From Hyphomicrobiales bacterium (GTDB taxonomy: Bacteria > Pseudomonadota > Alphaproteobacteria > Rhizobiales > Xanthobacteraceae): DNA of 49,709 nucleotides. The notes below the pieces were generated by a model. The model searched no databases, was not told the DNA's origin, and worked only from the letters and a program-made list of their open reading frames with translations. Positions within the stretch are counted from its first letter, which is position 1. Each line of letters starts with the position of its first letter. Made by a program: the position numbers and the translations under genes. Below are positions 15,745 to 24,030 of this stretch, piece after piece. Location of the stretch: contig JACESF010000026.1 in NCBI GenBank assembly GCA_013911975.1, positions 1 through 49,709 on the forward strand, given 5' to 3'.

Positions 15745-16653
15745 ATGCCCCGTGTCCATGCTCTCCTGCCCACCATCGCCCTGTTCCGAGACGCGACCGA
15801 ACTCCTGTTCGCCCTGGCCGAGGGGCGCCGCGCGGGAGAGCCGGACGCACCGCCCGTGCCGCCGCGCCATTTCGTGGCCGACGCGGACGAGGCCCACCGC
15901 ATCGCGCTGGAGGGCCCCGCGCCCATCGTCGGCATGTCGCTGGACGACCTCATGGATTGCGCGCGCATGGCGCACCCGGCGGCGGGCGAGTTGCGGGCCT
16001 TCGCGGCGGTGCACCGGGGCTTCCTCACGCTCATGGCCGCGCCGGGCATCACGCGTCTGTCCGACCTGAAGGGCCGGCGCGTGGCCGTGGACACCGACAC
16101 TGGCTATGCGAGCGCGCTGTTCGAGATCCTCGCCCGCGAGGGGCTGGCGCGCGGGCGCGACTATGACGTCGTCTATGCGGGCGCCACCAATCTGCGCTTC
16201 CAGAAACTGGTGGACGGCGCGTTCGACGCGACCCTGCTGGGCGCCCCCTTCACGCGGCTCGCCGCGGCGCGCGGCTTCGCCCCCCTGTGCTCGGTCATCG
16301 ACGCCCTGGGCGGATATCAGGCCATCGTTCTCGTGGCGCACCGCTCCTGGCTCGCCGCCCATGGCGCACAGGCGCGCGCGGTGGCCGAAAGCCTGTCGGT
16401 GACCTTGGCCTGGGCGCGCGATCCAGCGAACCAGCGGCGCCGCGATGCCCTGCTGGGTGACCTCCTGCCGGGCTGCCCGGCGCCGGTGCGCGCCGCCGTC
16501 GCGGAAGACCTGTTCGGCCCCGGCAGCAACTTCGTCTGCACCCCGCGCCCCGCCGACGGCGACGTGGCGGTGGTGCTCGACCTGTTCAATGCCGGGCGGG
16601 GAACCGCCCTCGGCCGGGCGGATGTGGATGCGCTCTGGGCCGACCTGCCCTGA
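15745..16653 (+). CDS. NMT1/ThiY-like substrate-binding domain protein without signal peptide
   Basis: A 302-residue protein resembling NMT1/SsuA-type periplasmic binding proteins: GFLTLMAAPGITRLSDLKGR and RVAVDTDTGYASALFEILA form the typical first lobe, followed by a FDATLLGAPFTRLAAARGFA ligand-loop region. These usually bind nitrate, sulfonates or pyrimidine precursors. The protein has no recognisable signal peptide from any start: the chosen ATG 15745 begins MPRVHALLPTIALFRDATEL, and the longer frame starts within a terminator hairpin. No ATPase or permease gene adjoins. It may be a cytoplasmic ligand-binding protein, or its true export start may have been lost. The preceding TauE/SafE gene hints at sulfur metabolism but this is only contextual. 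Confidence 0.7.
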   Translation: MPRVHALLPTIALFRDATELLFALAEGRRAGEPDAPPVPPRHFVADADEAHRIALEGPAPIVGMSLDDLMDCARMAHPAAGELRAFAAVHRGFLTLMAAPGITRLSDLKGRRVAVDTDTGYASALFEILAREGLARGRDYDVVYAGATNLRFQKLVDGAFDATLLGAPFTRLAAARGFAPLCSVIDALGGYQAIVLVAHRSWLAAHGAQARAVAESLSVTLAWARDPANQRRRDALLGDLLPGCPAPVRAAVAEDLFGPGSNFVCTPRPADGDVAVVLDLFNAGRGTALGRADVDALWADLP

Positions 16654-16659
16654 GCGGAA

Positions 16660-16685
16660 ACCCGGGCGGACGCAGCCGCCCGGGT
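16660..16685. terminator. bidirectional terminator between convergent genes
   Basis: ACCCGGGCGG (16660-16669) and CCGCCCGGGT (16676-16685) pair perfectly around ACGCAG in the 45-base gap between the NMT1-like gene and the RhiA-like gene, which converge here. An A-run (ggaaa) precedes the stem, which gives a T-run on the minus strand. Confidence 0.6.
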
Positions 16686-16698
16686 CCCGCCCGCCGGG

Positions 16699-17376
16699 TC
16701 AGTCGGCGGCGAGATAGGCGTATTCGGCCATGCGCTGGGGCCGGCGCACCAGTTCCGCATTCGCCTGGCCGAGCGGCTGGATGGTCCAGGTGAAGTCGGA
16801 ATTCAGCGTCGCCACCATGGCATACACATTGGCGGGGAAGGCCACGTTAGCCGGGTTGCTGATATTGGTGATGTCGAGCACCTGGCCCGGCAGGAAGTTG
16901 CCGAACGCCACCCAATATTGAGGGTGGGGCGTGAAGATGGCGTTGTCGTTGGGATAGGCCTGCACCGCGAAGGTGCCCGCGCCCGACATGCCGATGCCGA
17001 TGGCCGCCTGATTGGCCGGGAAGCCCGCCGACGTGTTGATGGTGAGGGACCCCGCCGAGCCGCCCGTGGCGGGCTGCTCGAAGCCGTAGGCGCCGTCCAC
17101 GTAATCGAACTGGATCTTGTTCACGCCCGCCGGGTCCGCCGGAACCGACTGGCTGGCGATGAAGGTGACGCCGGGCGTGAGGACGCCGGTCTGCGACCAC
17201 ACGAAGGAATAGTCGATGGTCCAGGCGAAATCGACGACGGTGCCGGGCCGCGCCTGCTTGGCGAACCAGGCGAGGGACACCACGTCCGGCACGCCGATGT
17301 TCGGGTCCTGCTGGTAGCACAGGAAGGAGCGGGTGGCGGAGCTGTTGTTGATGAAGCGCAGCGTATACTTGGTCAT
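16699..17376 (-). CDS. RhiA-like protein
   Basis: A 225-residue protein beginning MTKYTLRFINNSSATRSFLC. The text DPNIGVPDVVSLAWFAKQA and FAWTIDYSFVWSQTG resembles RhiA, a protein made in the rhizosphere by Rhizobium leguminosarum under quorum-sensing control; I recognise this from memory, so the assignment is moderate. It has no signal peptide and reads as beta-rich with many Asn, Gly, Pro and aromatic residues, like a lectin- or jelly-roll-type fold. The ATG at 17376 is preferred to the open extension to 17409. It is divergent from a small beta-rich protein gene at 17842, and the intergenic region carries repeated AT-rich boxes. No rhiB, rhiC or luxR-type gene is adjacent. Confidence 0.6.
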   Translation of the reverse strand: MTKYTLRFINNSSATRSFLCYQQDPNIGVPDVVSLAWFAKQARPGTVVDFAWTIDYSFVWSQTGVLTPGVTFIASQSVPADPAGVNKIQFDYVDGAYGFEQPATGGSAGSLTINTSAGFPANQAAIGIGMSGAGTFAVQAYPNDNAIFTPHPQYWVAFGNFLPGQVLDITNISNPANVAFPANVYAMVATLNSDFTWTIQPLGQANAELVRRPQRMAEYAYLAAD

Positions 17377-17841
17377 GTTCAGTCTCCAGATGATGACGAC
17401 CGTATTCATCCGCGAATGACCGCTCCGGGGCGCCTGCCGCTCCCCTCAAGGCACGCCCCGGCCCGCCCCGTTCCGCATGGCACGAGGATGCGGCGGCACG
17501 GCGCCTTTCGCCGCCTCCGGGAGGAGGCACGGCGGCGGGCGGCCGGGCTGCGATGGGCAGGATAAGTCCTTGAACGCGAACGGAACCAGGCGGCCCACGC
17601 CGGCCGGTCCCAAGGCGGGACAGGCACGGCGCCGGTGCGGTGCGGCGGGACAGGCACGCCTCAAGCGAGCCATCCGCATTCTGCACCTTTTGCGATTATC
17701 GTCAATAATTGACAACCAATAATTGTAGGAACTACCGTCCGAAGACCTGCGATGGCCGAATGAAAGGCCGTGCAAAGCGATCGAATATCACTCGATTTCT
17801 TTAGGCACCTACACAATCGCAGGCGCAAACGGGAGCTTCCG
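17377..17841. other. divergent intergenic region between the RhiA-like and small beta-rich protein genes
   Basis: This 465-base region holds no credible gene. Its left two-thirds is GC-rich without clear structure, apart from scattered short repeats of gcggcg type. At 17690-17735 it turns AT-rich and holds the repeated CAATAATTG boxes described separately. Promoters for both flanking genes are expected here. Confidence 0.6.
17701..17725. promoter_or_regulatory. paired CAATAATTG boxes
   Basis: The near-palindrome CAATAATTG occurs twice, at 17703-17711 and 17717-17725, fourteen bases apart. The first copy extends to a perfect inverted repeat GTCAAT, A, ATTGAC (17701-17713). They sit in the only AT-rich patch of the divergent intergenic region, about 120 bases before the plus-strand gene, and may bind a regulator cooperatively. 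Confidence 0.4.
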
Positions 17842-18117
17842 ATGCCTTGGACCATCACCAATCAGCAAGCAGACCCCATGACGTTTACTCTGGACAACGG
17901 AACTGTGAGCAACGCCCAGGGCGGGCAGGCCGTGGTGGTCGCCGTGGGCGTGGCCCAGGTCGCCTATCACCGGCTCAATTATGCCCGCGTGGGCATCTGG
18001 CCGTTTCCGGACGGCCAGGCGCTGAACGCCACCTATGACGGGGGGCAGAACATCAATATCCGCAATCCCGCGACGCAGGTGACGTGCATCCTCACCTATA
18101 CGCCGCCCGCCGACTGA
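17842..18117 (+). CDS. small beta-rich protein of unknown function
   Basis: A 91-residue protein, MPWTITNQQADPMTFTLDNG onward, without signal peptide or membrane segment and with a single Cys near the C-terminus. Alternating hydrophobic and polar residues suggest a small beta-sandwich. The ATG at 17842 follows gggagctt, a usable ribosome binding site; an upstream in-frame start at 17770 is unlikely. It is divergent from the RhiA-like gene and shares the repeat-bearing intergenic region, so the two may be co-regulated. I do not recognise a family. Confidence 0.65.
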   Translation: MPWTITNQQADPMTFTLDNGTVSNAQGGQAVVVAVGVAQVAYHRLNYARVGIWPFPDGQALNATYDGGQNINIRNPATQVTCILTYTPPAD

Positions 18118-18128
18118 GCCGGGCGGCC

Positions 18129-18156
18129 GCCGAGGCCGGGCGCGCCCGGCTTCGGC
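18129..18156. terminator. hairpin between convergent genes
   Basis: GCCGA plus GCCGGGC on the left pair with GCCCGGC plus TCGGC on the right, with one G-T pair in between. The structure fills the gap between the small protein gene and the converging PadR gene and can serve as a terminator. Confidence 0.45.
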
Positions 18157-18181
18157 CTGCCACCGCCTCACGCCTTACGCC

Positions 18182-18760
18182 TCACGCGTCCGGCGGGTTG
18201 TCCGCCACCTCCTGCCAGAAATCGAGGCAGGTGCGCGCCATGCGCAGGCCGAGGTCGAGCGGCGCCATGCGGCGGCGGCCCTGGCGCTCGCTGTAATGGA
18301 TCGCGATGGCCTCCAGCACCGCGATCCGCTCGCGATAGAGCCGCACCTGGTCCTGCGCCAGCGTCACCAGCGCCTCGCGGGTCATGAATTCCGAGAAGAA
18401 CAATTGCAGGACCGCCATGTCCCGCATCTCGAACACCTCGCCCGGCGGGCTCACCAGCCAGCCGTCCAGCGCCGCGCGCCCGGCGGGCGTGAGGGTGTAG
18501 ACCTTGCGGTGGCGCCCGCCCTCTTCCCGCTCCTCCTCCATCAGCCCCGCCGCCGTCAGGCGCTCGGGCTCGCCATAGAGCTGGGAATGGGGGAAGGGCC
18601 AGAAATAGTTCACGGAGCGCCCCGCCGCCCGCTTGAGCTGGTAGGGCGTGGACGGGCCGCGCAGCCCGATGAGCCCCAGCACCAGATAGGACACCGGGCT
18701 CAGGCGCAGGGGCGCGTCCGCCTTGAGGGAGGTCGGCTGCTTTGACATAGTCCGATTCAT
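18182..18760 (-). CDS. PadR family transcriptional regulator
   Basis: A 192-residue regulator with the PadR winged helix in its first 90 residues: LSPVSYLVLGLIGLRGPSTP, YQLKRAAGRSVNYFWPFPHS, QLYGEPERLTAAGLMEEERE, then GGRHRKVYTLTPAGRAAL. The C-terminal half is a helical dimerisation domain of the Vir_act_alpha_C type. Starts at 18760 or 18748 are both possible; the frame is open far upstream but only antisense to the ligase gene. It is divergent from the acyl-CoA ligase operon and a CGTACG-centred palindrome lies at its start, so it most likely represses that operon in response to a carboxylic or aromatic ligand. Confidence 0.9.
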   Translation of the reverse strand: MNRTMSKQPTSLKADAPLRLSPVSYLVLGLIGLRGPSTPYQLKRAAGRSVNYFWPFPHSQLYGEPERLTAAGLMEEEREEGGRHRKVYTLTPAGRAALDGWLVSPPGEVFEMRDMAVLQLFFSEFMTREALVTLAQDQVRLYRERIAVLEAIAIHYSERQGRRRMAPLDLGLRMARTCLDFWQEVADNPPDA

Positions 18761-18771
18761 ACCGTACGATA
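18760..18771. promoter_or_regulatory. CGTACG-centred palindrome at the PadR start
   Basis: TACCGTACGATA is symmetric at ten of twelve positions around CGTACG. It overlaps or abuts the PadR start codon and lies about 60 bases upstream of the acyl-CoA ligase start. PadR proteins bind short dyads in such shared promoters, so this is a candidate operator. Confidence 0.4.
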
Positions 18772-18826
18772 AAAACCGTTCCAAGGAGATCGGCCGAAAC
18801 AGGCCGACGGTGGGAGGAGGTATGGC

Positions 18827-20446
18827 ATGATCGGCGCGAAACGCACGCCGGAATTGACGCGCGCCCATTGGAGCGCCGACACGTCCGAGCCGGTGGTGGA
18901 GACCAGCATCGGCGACGCGCTGCGCCAGGCGGCCACGCTCTGGGGCGGGCGCACCGCGCTGGTGGAGGGCATCGAAGGCGGCGGACGCCGCTGGACCTAT
19001 GACGCGCTCCTTGTCGATGCCGAGCGTGCCGGCCGCGCCCTCGCCGCCCGGTTCCGGCCGGGCGAGCATGTGGCCATCTTCGCCGCCAATGTGCCGGAAT
19101 GGGTGCTGGCGGAATTCGGCGCCGCGCTGGCGGGCCTTACCCTCGTCACCGTCAATCCCGCCTTCCTCGCCAAGGAAGTGGCCTATGTGCTGGGCCAGTC
19201 CAAGGCGGCGGGCGTCATCGTCCAGAACACCTATCGCGGCCGCGACCTCCTCGCCGTGGTGGAGGAGGCCCGCACGGCGCTGCCCGGCCTGCGCGAGGTG
19301 ATCGCGCTGGACGATTGGGACGCCCTGCTCGCAAGCGCCGACGATGCGCGCCCCCTGCCCGCCGTGGCGCCCACGGACATCGCGCAGATCCAGTACACGT
19401 CGGGCACGACCGGCTTCCCCAAGGGCGCCCAGCTCACCCATCGCGGGCTCGCCAATAACGGCCGCTTCTTCGCCCGCGCGCTGCGCGGCGGGCCGCAGGA
19501 CGTGTGGGTGAACCCCATGCCCATGTTCCACACCGCCGGATGCGGGCTCGTGACCCTGGGCGCGCTCCAGACCGGCGGCGTCCACGTTCTGCCGCCCGCC
19601 TTCGACCCGGCCCTCATGCTGGCTCTGTTCGAGGCCGAGCGCGGCACGCTCATGCTCTCCGTGCCCACCATGCTCATCCGCATGCTGGACCACCCGGACG
19701 CGCAGACCCGCGACGTCGGCGCCTGGCGCCTCTCCTCGCTCGGCGGCGCGCCGGTGCCCCCCGAACTGGTGCGGCGCGCGCATGAGCGGTTCGGCGTCAA
19801 GGTGGCCATCGGCTTCGGCCAGACGGAAGCCTCGCCCTATCTCACCCACACCGTGCCCGACGATCCGCACCCCGATTGGATCGAGACCGTGGGCCCGCCC
19901 TTGCCGCAGACCGAGGTGAAGGTGGTGGATCCCGCCACGGGCGAGACGCTGAGCCTCGGCGAGACGGGCGAGATCTGCGCCCGCGCGCCGGGCGTGATGG
20001 CGGGCTATTTCGACAATCCCGGCGCCACCGCCCAGGCGCTGGACGCGGACGGCTGGCTGCATACGGGCGACCTCGGCAGCATGGATGCTCACGGCTATTG
20101 CCGCATCGAGGGCCGCCTCAAGGACATGATCATCCGCGGCGGGGAGAACATCTATCCCCGCGAGATCGAGGACATCCTCTTCACCCACCCCCATGTGGCG
20201 AGCGCCGCCGTGGTGGGCGTGCCCGACACCGAGTGGGGCGAGCAGGTGGCCGCCTTCGTCCAGGCCCGCCCCGGCGCGGCGCTGGACGAGGGGGAGCTGG
20301 CCGACTTCTGCCGCACCCATCTCGCCCCGTTCAAGGTGCCCCGCCTGTGGCGGATCGTGGAGCAGTTTCCCCAGACCGCCTCGGGGAAGATCCAGAAATT
20401 CGTGCTGCGCGACCAGTTGCGCACACCCAGCCAGGAACGTGTCTGA
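18827..20446 (+). CDS. AMP-dependent acyl-CoA synthetase/ligase
   Basis: Activates a carboxylic acid to its CoA thioester by way of an acyl-adenylate. The 539-residue protein has the P-loop-like YTSGTTGFPKGAQLTH, the adenine motif GFGQTEASPYLTHT, the hinge region DGWLHTGDLGSMD and GRLKDMIIRGGENIYPREIE, and the catalytic Lys in ASGKIQKFVLRD near the C-terminus. The sequence is typical of medium-chain or aromatic acyl-CoA ligases. Its stop overlaps the start of the SDR gene by one base (TGATG), and a PadR gene is divergent. With an SDR and a Liv-type binding protein downstream, the group looks like uptake and CoA-dependent breakdown of an unidentified acid. Confidence 0.93.
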   Translation: MIGAKRTPELTRAHWSADTSEPVVETSIGDALRQAATLWGGRTALVEGIEGGGRRWTYDALLVDAERAGRALAARFRPGEHVAIFAANVPEWVLAEFGAALAGLTLVTVNPAFLAKEVAYVLGQSKAAGVIVQNTYRGRDLLAVVEEARTALPGLREVIALDDWDALLASADDARPLPAVAPTDIAQIQYTSGTTGFPKGAQLTHRGLANNGRFFARALRGGPQDVWVNPMPMFHTAGCGLVTLGALQTGGVHVLPPAFDPALMLALFEAERGTLMLSVPTMLIRMLDHPDAQTRDVGAWRLSSLGGAPVPPELVRRAHERFGVKVAIGFGQTEASPYLTHTVPDDPHPDWIETVGPPLPQTEVKVVDPATGETLSLGETGEICARAPGVMAGYFDNPGATAQALDADGWLHTGDLGSMDAHGYCRIEGRLKDMIIRGGENIYPREIEDILFTHPHVASAAVVGVPDTEWGEQVAAFVQARPGAALDEGELADFCRTHLAPFKVPRLWRIVEQFPQTASGKIQKFVLRDQLRTPSQERV

Positions 20447-21261
20447 TGGGATCGCTGAAGGGAAAGACCCTGTTCATCACCGGCGCCTCGCGGGGCATCG
20501 GCCGCGCCATCGCGCTGCGCGCCGCCGCCGACGGCGCGAACGTGGCCATCGCCTCCAAGACCTCCGACCCCCACCCCAAGCTGGTGGGCACCATCCATTC
20601 GGTGGCGCGGGAGATCGAGGAAGCGGGCGGCAGGGCGCTGCCCATCGAGATGGACGTGCGCGAGGAGGACGAGGTCGCCGCCGCCGTGGCGCGCACCGCC
20701 GAGGCGTTCGGGGGCATCGACATCCTGGTGAACAATGCCTCAGCCCTGTTCCTCGCCCGCACGCCGGACACGCCCATGAAGCGGTTCGACCTCATGCACC
20801 AGATCAATGTGCGCGGCACCTTCGCCACCACCCAGGCCTGCCATCCCTACCTGAAGCAGGCGCAGAACCCGCACGTCCTCGTCCTCTCCCCGCCCCTCAC
20901 GCTGGAGCCGGACTGGTTCGCGGACCACTGTGCCTACACCATGTCCAAGTACGGCATGAGCATGTGCGTGCTGGGCATGGCGCGGGAGTTCGCGGCGGAC
21001 GGCATCGCGGTGAACGCGCTCTGGCCCTCCACCATGATCGAGACCGCCGCCACCAAAGCCATGGGCGTGCCCCAGGCCGGGTGCCGGAAGACCGACATCA
21101 TGTCGGATGCCGCCTACGCCATCCTCACCCGCCCGGCGCGGACCTGCACCGGCAATTTCTTCATCGACCAGGACGTGATGGAAGCCGAGGGCGTGACCGA
21201 TTTCGAGCGCTACGCCGTGGTGCCCGGCACGCCGCTGGAGCGCGACCTCTTCGTCGCCTGA
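20446..21261 (+). CDS. short-chain dehydrogenase, HSDL2-like
   Basis: A 271-residue NAD(P)-dependent oxidoreductase with the cofactor motif TGASRGIG near residue 13, NNAS, and the catalytic Tyr-x-x-x-Lys in CAYTMSKYGMSM. The text LSPPLTLEPDWFADHCAYT, VNALWPSTMIETAATKAMG and TGNFFIDQDVMEAEGV closely follows hydroxysteroid-dehydrogenase-like protein 2 (HSDL2), a fatty-acid-linked SDR, but the C-terminal sterol-carrier domain of the animal protein is absent. In this subgroup the catalytic Ser lies in the SPP segment. It is translationally coupled to the acyl-CoA ligase, so an acyl-CoA or hydroxy acid is a likely substrate. Confidence 0.9.
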   Translation: MGSLKGKTLFITGASRGIGRAIALRAAADGANVAIASKTSDPHPKLVGTIHSVAREIEEAGGRALPIEMDVREEDEVAAAVARTAEAFGGIDILVNNASALFLARTPDTPMKRFDLMHQINVRGTFATTQACHPYLKQAQNPHVLVLSPPLTLEPDWFADHCAYTMSKYGMSMCVLGMAREFAADGIAVNALWPSTMIETAATKAMGVPQAGCRKTDIMSDAAYAILTRPARTCTGNFFIDQDVMEAEGVTDFERYAVVPGTPLERDLFVA

Positions 21262-21288
21262 GCCGACCTGACCCAGGACCGATTTCGA

Positions 21289-21312
21289 CCCGGCGGCACC
21301 ACCGCCGCCGGG
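21289..21312 (+). terminator. intercistronic hairpin between SDR and binding-protein genes
   Basis: CCCGGCGG (21289-21296) and CCGCCGGG (21305-21312) pair perfectly around an eight-base loop in the 102-base gap. There is no T-tract, so it may be a partial terminator or an mRNA-processing or stabilising element that separates expression of the binding protein from the enzymes. Confidence 0.35.
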
Positions 21313-21363
21313 AGCGATGAAACGCGCCCGCGCAAGACGGGACGCGCCCATAAGGGGGAAACC

Positions 21364-22593
21364 ATGCCAAGGACCAAGAACCGCTTTTGCCTGACGGCCG
21401 GCGCGCTGGCGCTCGGCGCCGCCCTTCTCGCCGCACCCGCCGCTGCCCAGGTGTCGGACGACGTGGTGCGCATCGGCGTGCTCAACGACCAGACCGGCCC
21501 GCTCTCCGGCTATTCCGGCCCGGGCTCGGCCATCGCCGCCCGCATGGCCGTGGAGGATTTCGGCGGCACGGTGCTCGGCAAGCCGGTGGAAGTGATCGTC
21601 GCCGACCATCGCAACCTGCCGGATGTGGCCGTCAACACCGCCCGGGAATGGTTCGACGTGAAGGGCGTGGATGTCATCTCCGACCTCACCTCCTCCACCA
21701 TTGCCCTCGCCGTGCAGGGCATCGGGCGCGAGAAGGGCAAGGTCATCCTGCATGTGGGCGGCGGCACGGACCGGCTCTACGGCGCGGACTGCTCGCCCAC
21801 CGGCTTCCTGTGGGTCTACGACACCTATTCCTTCGCCCGGGGCCTCGGCCTCGCGCTCACGGGCGGGCCGAGCGGCACGTGGTTCTACATCGCCTCCGAC
21901 ACCGCCTTCGCGAAGGCCATGGAGGCGCAGCTCACCCCCGTTATCGATGCGGCGGGCGGCAAGGTGCTGGGGGCGGTGAAGCATCCCGTGGGCACGCCGG
22001 ACTTCTCCTCCTTCCTGCTCCAGGCCCAGGCCTCGGGCGCGAAGAACATCGCACTGCTGAATACCGGCGACGACACCGCCAACGCCATCAAGCAGGCCAC
22101 CGAGTTCGGCCTTGCCCAGAGCGGGCAGTCGCTGGTGGGCACGGTGATCTATCTCCAGACCATCCATGCACTGGGCCTGCCCGCCGCGCAGGGCCTGAAA
22201 TTCGTCACCACCTTCTACTGGGACCGCACGGAGGCCTCCCGCGCCTTCGCCAAGCGCTTCGCGGAGCGCAATGGCGGGCGCATGCCCTCCCAGGTGCAGG
22301 CGGGCATGTATTCTTCCACGCTCGCCTATCTGCGCGCGGTGAAGGCGGCGGGCACCGACGAGGGCAAGGCGGTGGCGGCCAAGATCCGCGAGCTGCCCGT
22401 GGACGACTTCTTCGCCGAGGGCGCGCGGGTTCGGGCGGACGGGCGGCTCATGAACGACCTGTTCCTCGCCACCGTGAAGACCCCCGCCCAGTCCAAGGCG
22501 CCGTGGGACTATTACACCATCACCACCCGCCTGAAGGCAGAGGACGTCATCCGCCCCCTGGCGGCCGGAAACTGCCCCTATCTGGCCAAATGA
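21364..22593 (+). CDS. Liv-type ABC transporter substrate-binding protein
   Basis: A 409-residue periplasmic binding protein of the branched-chain amino acid/amide class (Peripla_BP_6). It has a signal peptide (basic MPRTKNR, core LTAGALALGAALLAAPAAA, cleavage after AAAQ) and the family opening VVRIGVLNDQTGPLSGYSGPG. The internal segment VDVISDLTSSTIALAVQGI is also characteristic. ATG 21364 follows a gggggaa ribosome binding site. It follows the ligase and SDR genes, suggesting that these enzymes process what it binds, for example an aromatic or aliphatic acid. No permease or ATPase is beside it; the Liv ATPases at 123-1575 are twenty kilobases away and may or may not be its partners. Confidence 0.9.
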   Translation: MPRTKNRFCLTAGALALGAALLAAPAAAQVSDDVVRIGVLNDQTGPLSGYSGPGSAIAARMAVEDFGGTVLGKPVEVIVADHRNLPDVAVNTAREWFDVKGVDVISDLTSSTIALAVQGIGREKGKVILHVGGGTDRLYGADCSPTGFLWVYDTYSFARGLGLALTGGPSGTWFYIASDTAFAKAMEAQLTPVIDAAGGKVLGAVKHPVGTPDFSSFLLQAQASGAKNIALLNTGDDTANAIKQATEFGLAQSGQSLVGTVIYLQTIHALGLPAAQGLKFVTTFYWDRTEASRAFAKRFAERNGGRMPSQVQAGMYSSTLAYLRAVKAAGTDEGKAVAAKIRELPVDDFFAEGARVRADGRLMNDLFLATVKTPAQSKAPWDYYTITTRLKAEDVIRPLAAGNCPYLAK

Positions 22594-22717
22594 CCGGACA
22601 TCGTGACCGGAGGATGTGACCGGTCCCGGACCCGCCGCCCCGCGCGGCGGGCCCGTGCCAGCCAGGAGCAAGGTTCGCGGCCTAGAGAGTCGTGAACGAT
22701 TGCATGGGAGGCTCAAG

Positions 22718-24016
22718 GTGTTCCGTTCAAAATCGAAGGATAGTGAACTCATCGAAACCTTGGGGAATTATTGCGGCGTCGGCCTTTGGGACGCCATCCT
22801 CGTCAACGAGGACGCGCTGCATCCGCAGAGCCGCTGGACCTGGACCAACGAGTTCCGCCGGCTGCTGGGATACAAGAACGAGGTCGACTTCCCCAATACC
22901 TGCCAGGCCTGGTCCGACAAGCTGCATCCCGAGGATGTGGAGAAGACCTTCGGGGCCTTCGGCCAGGCGCTGAAGCGGGTTCCCGGCAAGAAGTCGCTCT
23001 ACGACACCACCTACCGCCTCAAGATGGCCGACGGCAGCTATCGCTGGTTCCGCGCCACCGGGGGCGTGGTGCATGACGGTGCGGGCAAGGCCGTGCGCGC
23101 CTGCGGATCGCTGGTGGACATCCACGAGGCCGTGCTCACCGAGGAATCCGTGCGCCGTCAGGCCGCGAGCCTCATCGAGCTCACCCGCGCCTTCGAGCGG
23201 GACATGTCTGCGCTGTCCACCACGGTGGAAGGCGCCGCGACCGAGCTGGAGGCCACCGCCCGCCAGCTTGCCTCCGCCGCCGAGGACACGTCCCGCCAGT
23301 CCATGGCCGTGTCCACCTCGGCCGAGGAAGCGGGCTCCAGCGTCACTGCCGTCGCCTCCGCCGCCGAGGAACTGAGCGCCTCCGTGGGCAATATCCGGCG
23401 CGAGCTGGAGGCGTGGGCCACCATGTCCACCGCCGCCGTGGAAGAGGCGGACTCCACCGTCAACCTGGTGGGCGAGCTGCGCAACGTGGCCGCCAGCATC
23501 GGCGACGTGGTGGAGCTGATCAACGGGCTCGCCGCACAGACCAATCTGCTCGCCCTCAACGCCACCATCGAGGCGGCGCGCGCGGGCGAGGCGGGTCGCG
23601 GCTTCGCCGTGGTGGCCAGCGAGGTGAAAGCCCTCGCCACCCAGACCGCCAGCGCCACCGCCGACATTTCCCAGAAGGTCGAGGCGATCCGCGCGTCCAC
23701 CGACCGCTCGGCGGTCGCCATCGGCTCCATCTCGGGCACCATCGGCAAGATCGACAGCTCCGCCACCTCCATCACCCACGCCATCGAGCAGCAGGGCTCG
23801 GCCACGCAGGAGATCGTGCACGCGGTCCATCTGGCGGCGCGCGGCACCAGCAACGTCACCGGCAATATCGGTGGCGTGGCGCGGGCCGCCGAGACCACGG
23901 GCGCGGCGGCGACGCAGGTCCTCTCCGCCTCGGCGGAACTCTCCCAGCAGGCGGGGCGCCTGCGCCAGCAGGTCACCCAGTTCCTCGAAGGGGTGCAGCG
24001 CGCCAGCGCGGCCTGA
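22718..24016 (+). CDS. soluble PAS-domain methyl-accepting chemotaxis protein
   Basis: A 432-residue cytoplasmic chemoreceptor. Residues about 20-140 form a PAS fold ([19 protein letters not shown], then [18 protein letters not shown] and [18 protein letters not shown]), and residues about 160-430 form the helical signalling domain with the highly conserved hairpin tip [20 protein letters not shown] and [20 protein letters not shown]. No transmembrane helix exists, so it must sense an internal cue such as redox state, oxygen or a metabolite. GTG 22718 is chosen because gggagg precedes it; the frame is open to 22616 but the extension is not PAS-like. No che genes are adjacent. A strong palindrome terminates it. 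Confidence 0.92.
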   Translation: MFRSKSKDSELIETLGNYCGVGLWDAILVNEDALHPQSRWTWTNEFRRLLGYKNEVDFPNTCQAWSDKLHPEDVEKTFGAFGQALKRVPGKKSLYDTTYRLKMADGSYRWFRATGGVVHDGAGKAVRACGSLVDIHEAVLTEESVRRQAASLIELTRAFERDMSALSTTVEGAATELEATARQLASAAEDTSRQSMAVSTSAEEAGSSVTAVASAAEELSASVGNIRRELEAWATMSTAAVEEADSTVNLVGELRNVAASIGDVVELINGLAAQTNLLALNATIEAARAGEAGRGFAVVASEVKALATQTASATADISQKVEAIRASTDRSAVAIGSISGTIGKIDSSATSITHAIEQQGSATQEIVHAVHLAARGTSNVTGNIGGVARAAETTGAAATQVLSASAELSQQAGRLRQQVTQFLEGVQRASAA

Positions 24017-24030
24017 TCGCCCTTCCGCGT

